Assembly (NCBI GenBank): GCA_033763635.1
Contig: JANRKG010000143.1
Span: 1 to 6,913 of the forward strand
Length of the DNA stretch: 6,913 nucleotides
Direction: 5' to 3'
Origin: JANRKG01 sp033763635
GTDB taxonomy: Bacteria; Cyanobacteriota; Cyanobacteriia; GCF-001939115
The notes under the pieces were generated by a model. The model searched no databases, had not been told where the DNA came from, and saw only the letters and a program-made list of their open reading frames with translations. Positions 4,659-6,913 of the stretch are shown here, one piece after another. The position numbers and the translations under genes were made by a program. Each line of letters starts with the position of its first letter. Positions within the stretch are counted from its first letter, which is position 1.

Positions 4659-6809
4659 CTACTTCGCCTCCGGTGCCCTGGTTCGCTCTAACAAATCCTG
4701 ACTTAGGGGAATCAACCCAGCGGCCTTCAGAAGTTGTTGGCCCTCAACGGTACGCATCATCTCTACAAATTTTTTACCTATTTTAGAGCGGCGATTGTCA
4801 CGGGGATAGACAACCGCGATCGGGTAACTCAGAGGATACTGGGCGGTCTGAAAGAGTTGAGGATTGGGTCCGTAAGCACCCTTGCGCGTACAAAGATTGG
4901 TTTCCGGGTCGATGCCCTTGCCATTCGCCAGGATCATCGGCTGGATGGGTTCCTGACCTTTCGGAGCGACCGCGAGGGGATACACCGAACACTGACCCCA
5001 GAGTTCACTCAAAGTCGTGATCCCGATGCTGCCAATTTCGTTGATTTCAAAGTCGCGAATGACCTGGCGTAACAGGTCCAGGGCGGGAAAGCGCTTAACC
5101 TCCGGCAAACGATCGATCGTCTTCGAGGTCAACACCCGCTGTTCCAGAACCGCCCTCACCTCTGGATTGTCAGAGAGATAGCGCTGGACCTGGAGATCCG
5201 GCCCACCGATCGCCTGCCACCGATCCACCGATTCCTCATAGAGTTGCCGAATCTGATCTAGTGTCAGCCGTCCTTTCAAGGCAGAGGGTAGCCCCTGCTG
5301 GCGTTCGGCATAACTAAAGGACACGACGACTGCAAGGCCATCATAGGCAATCTCCTGGGCCATCACATCCCTCGGCAATTCGCCGACCAGGGGAAGAATG
5401 GCAAAATCCGCTGCCCCCGATTGCACCAGGGCGATCGTTTCTTGCAGGGAGAGGGCTGGGACATACTGAAGCTGTAACGTGGGCTGGGCAGTTGCCAGCG
5501 TGCCCGCGATACTTCTGCCCCGCTGCAAGAGATCCTTCTGAGCCAGCACAAAACTCCAGGTGCCTCCCTTCACAGCGGTATAAATATACCTGCCATCTGG
5601 AATGGCGCTAATTTCCGAGAGGCAACAGGTCGAAATTTTGGGGACTTGCAGGGGCGATCGGGCCTGGGTCGGTCGCCAGCGGGCCAGAATCAGGAATGAA
5701 CCCATTGCCAGTCCAACCAGGGAGAGCAAAATCAGGGGCAAGGCTGCATTGCGGGGAGCCTCTTGCGGGGTTGTTTCTGCCAACCCGGAAATCCCTGGCG
5801 GAGTCCGGGAGGCTAACTTTAACAATGCTCGACGGGCTGCTTCCGCTGTACTGAATTTGGCGGTTTTCAGGGAATCGAGCAATCGTTCCAGATCAACCCG
5901 GACAGGGTTCGGGGGCGGGTTGGGGGTTCGCTCCAACAAGACGGTGCCGATTTCCCCAACGGCTCGCAGGTCTTGCTGACGGGCTTCTGGGGTTGCCTGA
6001 ACCGATCGCCGTTCCTGCACCGTCGAATCAAACCACTGTTCCCAGAGCCACAGATCGCACAGGTAAACGAAGGGCTGGCCCTGATGTTCTACCCAGAGCA
6101 AGCTATCCAGGCTTAAATTGCCATGAATTAAACCATTCTGAATGGCTCCAGACGGCAAATTAAACTTTTGGTGATGCAGGAAGTCCAGAGTTTGAAGGAT
6201 CTGGCTGAGGATGTCCTGTACCTGGCGGAGGGAGAAAATGGGCTGGGTTTCCAGATGGCGGCGCAGGGTGGGAGACTGTTCCCGAACATCAGTAACTAAA
6301 AAACAACGTTCGTGGGAAGCGGTATCAGCGATTGCCTCCGTTGGCTGGGACACTCGAAAATCCTGAAGTCGCCCGTCTGCAAGTTGCAGACCACCGAGCC
6401 GCTGAAAACTGCTCTGGCGTTGGTAGGCTTCCGTTTTTGTAAAGTCGGAAGCGGGGAGGAGATATTCTTTAATCGTCACTGGGCGCTTGGAAATGAGTTC
6501 CAGACCCATAAACAGGTGCCCGTTTCCCCGTGCGCCTACATAGTGTCTTGCCCTGTAACATCCCTGTTTTCCCTGAATTTCTGAATCTTCTAAAATTCCT
6601 AAAACCCTGGCATCCACGATCGGAGTCAGGATTTCGGCACTTTCCTCCTCAATCACCTCCTGCCGTTGGGGAAATAGCTGGGGGTAGACCTCATCGAGTA
6701 AATCCTTCAGCCAGACATAGCGGCCCAGGAAGTTGAACCAGCTTAGACGGGCTGGTGGCGGGTAGCGGCGTAAAAAGAATAGGAGTAAAGTTTCAGGGAT
6801 TTTCCGCAT
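4659..6809 (-). CDS. transmembrane protein: degenerate Ser/Thr kinase-like domain + PstS-like periplasmic binding domain
   Basis: A 716-residue protein in three parts. Residues ~60-270 resemble a eukaryotic-type protein kinase. The beta-3 lysine is present (VTIKEY, Lys114) and a DFG-position Asp is kept in LCDLWLWE (Asp252), but the Gly-rich loop is not recognisable. The catalytic HRDLKPEN is replaced by HGNLSLDSL (His229, Asn231 for Asp, Ser for Lys and for Asn), so phosphotransfer is unlikely. One hydrophobic helix follows at ~356-376 (LPLILLSLVGLAMGSFLILA). The remainder (~400-704) is a PstS/PBP-like type 2 binding domain: GGTWSF, GAADFAILPL, YDGLAVVV, LTLDQIRQLYEE, WQAIGGPDL, IGSIGIT and EGQQLLKAAGLIPL. 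Two Cys (607, 640) match a pair common in cyanobacterial PstS-like modules and may form a disulfide. The expected topology is kinase part in the cytoplasm and binding domain in the periplasm. Start: ATG 6809 is chosen although no good ribosome site precedes it; the frame stays open to a TTG at 6902, but that lies in heptameric repeats. The TpsB-like gene follows after 67 bp and may be co-transcribed. Confidence 0.85.
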   Translation of the reverse strand: MRKIPETLLLFFLRRYPPPARLSWFNFLGRYVWLKDLLDEVYPQLFPQRQEVIEEESAEILTPIVDARVLGILEDSEIQGKQGCYRARHYVGARGNGHLFMGLELISKRPVTIKEYLLPASDFTKTEAYQRQSSFQRLGGLQLADGRLQDFRVSQPTEAIADTASHERCFLVTDVREQSPTLRRHLETQPIFSLRQVQDILSQILQTLDFLHHQKFNLPSGAIQNGLIHGNLSLDSLLWVEHQGQPFVYLCDLWLWEQWFDSTVQERRSVQATPEARQQDLRAVGEIGTVLLERTPNPPPNPVRVDLERLLDSLKTAKFSTAEAARRALLKLASRTPPGISGLAETTPQEAPRNAALPLILLSLVGLAMGSFLILARWRPTQARSPLQVPKISTCCLSEISAIPDGRYIYTAVKGGTWSFVLAQKDLLQRGRSIAGTLATAQPTLQLQYVPALSLQETIALVQSGAADFAILPLVGELPRDVMAQEIAYDGLAVVVSFSYAERQQGLPSALKGRLTLDQIRQLYEESVDRWQAIGGPDLQVQRYLSDNPEVRAVLEQRVLTSKTIDRLPEVKRFPALDLLRQVIRDFEINEIGSIGITTLSELWGQCSVYPLAVAPKGQEPIQPMILANGKGIDPETNLCTRKGAYGPNPQLFQTAQYPLSYPIAVVYPRDNRRSKIGKKFVEMMRTVEGQQLLKAAGLIPLSQDLLERTRAPEAK
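5682..5744 (-). other. single transmembrane helix between kinase-like and binding domains
   Basis: Twenty-one residues, uncharged and mainly Leu/Ala/Gly/Ile/Val, with ARWR directly after. The flanking charge does not settle the orientation; topology is inferred from the PBP domain, which is periplasmic in its relatives. Confidence 0.8.
6093..6131 (-). other. degenerate kinase catalytic loop (HGNLSLDS in place of HRDLKPEN)
   Basis: The codons read GLIHGNLSLDSLL. The hydrophobic-His pattern before the loop and the Leu spacing after it mark the catalytic-loop position of a protein kinase, but Asp is Asn, the loop Lys is Ser and the metal-binding Asn is Ser. This is the main ground for calling the domain a pseudokinase. 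Confidence 0.75.
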
Positions 6810-6819
6810 GACGATAAAC

Positions 6820-6827
6820 GCGATCGC
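6820..6827. repeat. HIP1 octamer GCGATCGC
   Basis: A second perfect HIP1 octamer, 11 bp upstream of the ATG chosen for the pseudokinase gene, in the place where a ribosome site would be expected. It may only reflect genome-wide abundance. Confidence 0.9.
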
Positions 6828-6886
6828 TACTCGCACAATAGCCTGAGAAAACCATCCCGGATACTTGACGGAAGTTAGGGTTCTTG

Positions 6887-6913
6887 GGAAGGCAGAGGGC
6901 AAAGGGCAGAAGG
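6887..6913. repeat. heptameric tandem repeat, running off the right edge
   Basis: On the + strand the units are GGAAGGC, AGAGGGC, AAAGGGC and AGAAGG(-), an exact period of seven with purine-only variation before each C. This resembles the short tandem heptamer repeats found between cyanobacterial genes. It indicates that the region upstream of 6809 is intergenic and argues against the TTG at 6902 as a translation start. The array is cut by the window end. Confidence 0.65.

Noticed and set aside
5602..5979. 125-codon + strand frame
   Set aside because: It is antisense to the membrane helix and end of the kinase-like region, with no family similarity or ribosome site.

Overview
The window looks like chromosomal DNA of a cyanobacterium, probably a filamentous or Leptolyngbya-like one. 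The evidence is the strong excess of CGATCG palindromes (about two dozen by eye, including two full HIP1 octamers GCGATCGC), the presence of a DUF1517 protein, a PstS-like domain of the kind cyanobacteria fuse to other modules, heptameric intergenic repeats, and an interspersed palindromic element. The genus is inference only.

Layout. On the + strand come the 3' end of an Fe(II)/2-oxoglutarate PKHD-type hydroxylase (to 274), a DUF1517 gene (418-1020), a MITE-like palindromic element that overlaps the DUF1517 stop codon (1018-1136), and a gene for an exported protein with an arginine-rich tail (1191-2069). On the - strand, convergent with these, are two large genes read in the order 6809->4659 and 4591->2081. 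The first encodes a membrane protein with a degenerate protein-kinase-like domain, one transmembrane helix and a PstS-like solute-binding domain. The second encodes an Omp85/TpsB (ShlB/FhaC/HecB) outer-membrane transporter with an extra N-terminal membrane segment and about 240 residues of acidic then Pro/Thr-rich linker. The two strands meet tail to tail with 11 bp between stop codons.

How the genes may work together. The two - strand genes are 67 bp apart with no obvious terminator between them, so they may be co-transcribed. Both are envelope proteins: one could sense a periplasmic solute or protein across the inner membrane, and the other could secrete or insert proteins at the outer membrane. 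No TpsA-type exoprotein substrate lies inside the window. This pair is the part most likely to be new: a pseudokinase/binding-protein receptor next to an apparently inner-membrane-tethered TpsB. The functional link between them is inference. The remaining genes look like ordinary cyanobacterial genes of known or unknown family, and I see no phage, CRISPR, tRNA or rRNA.
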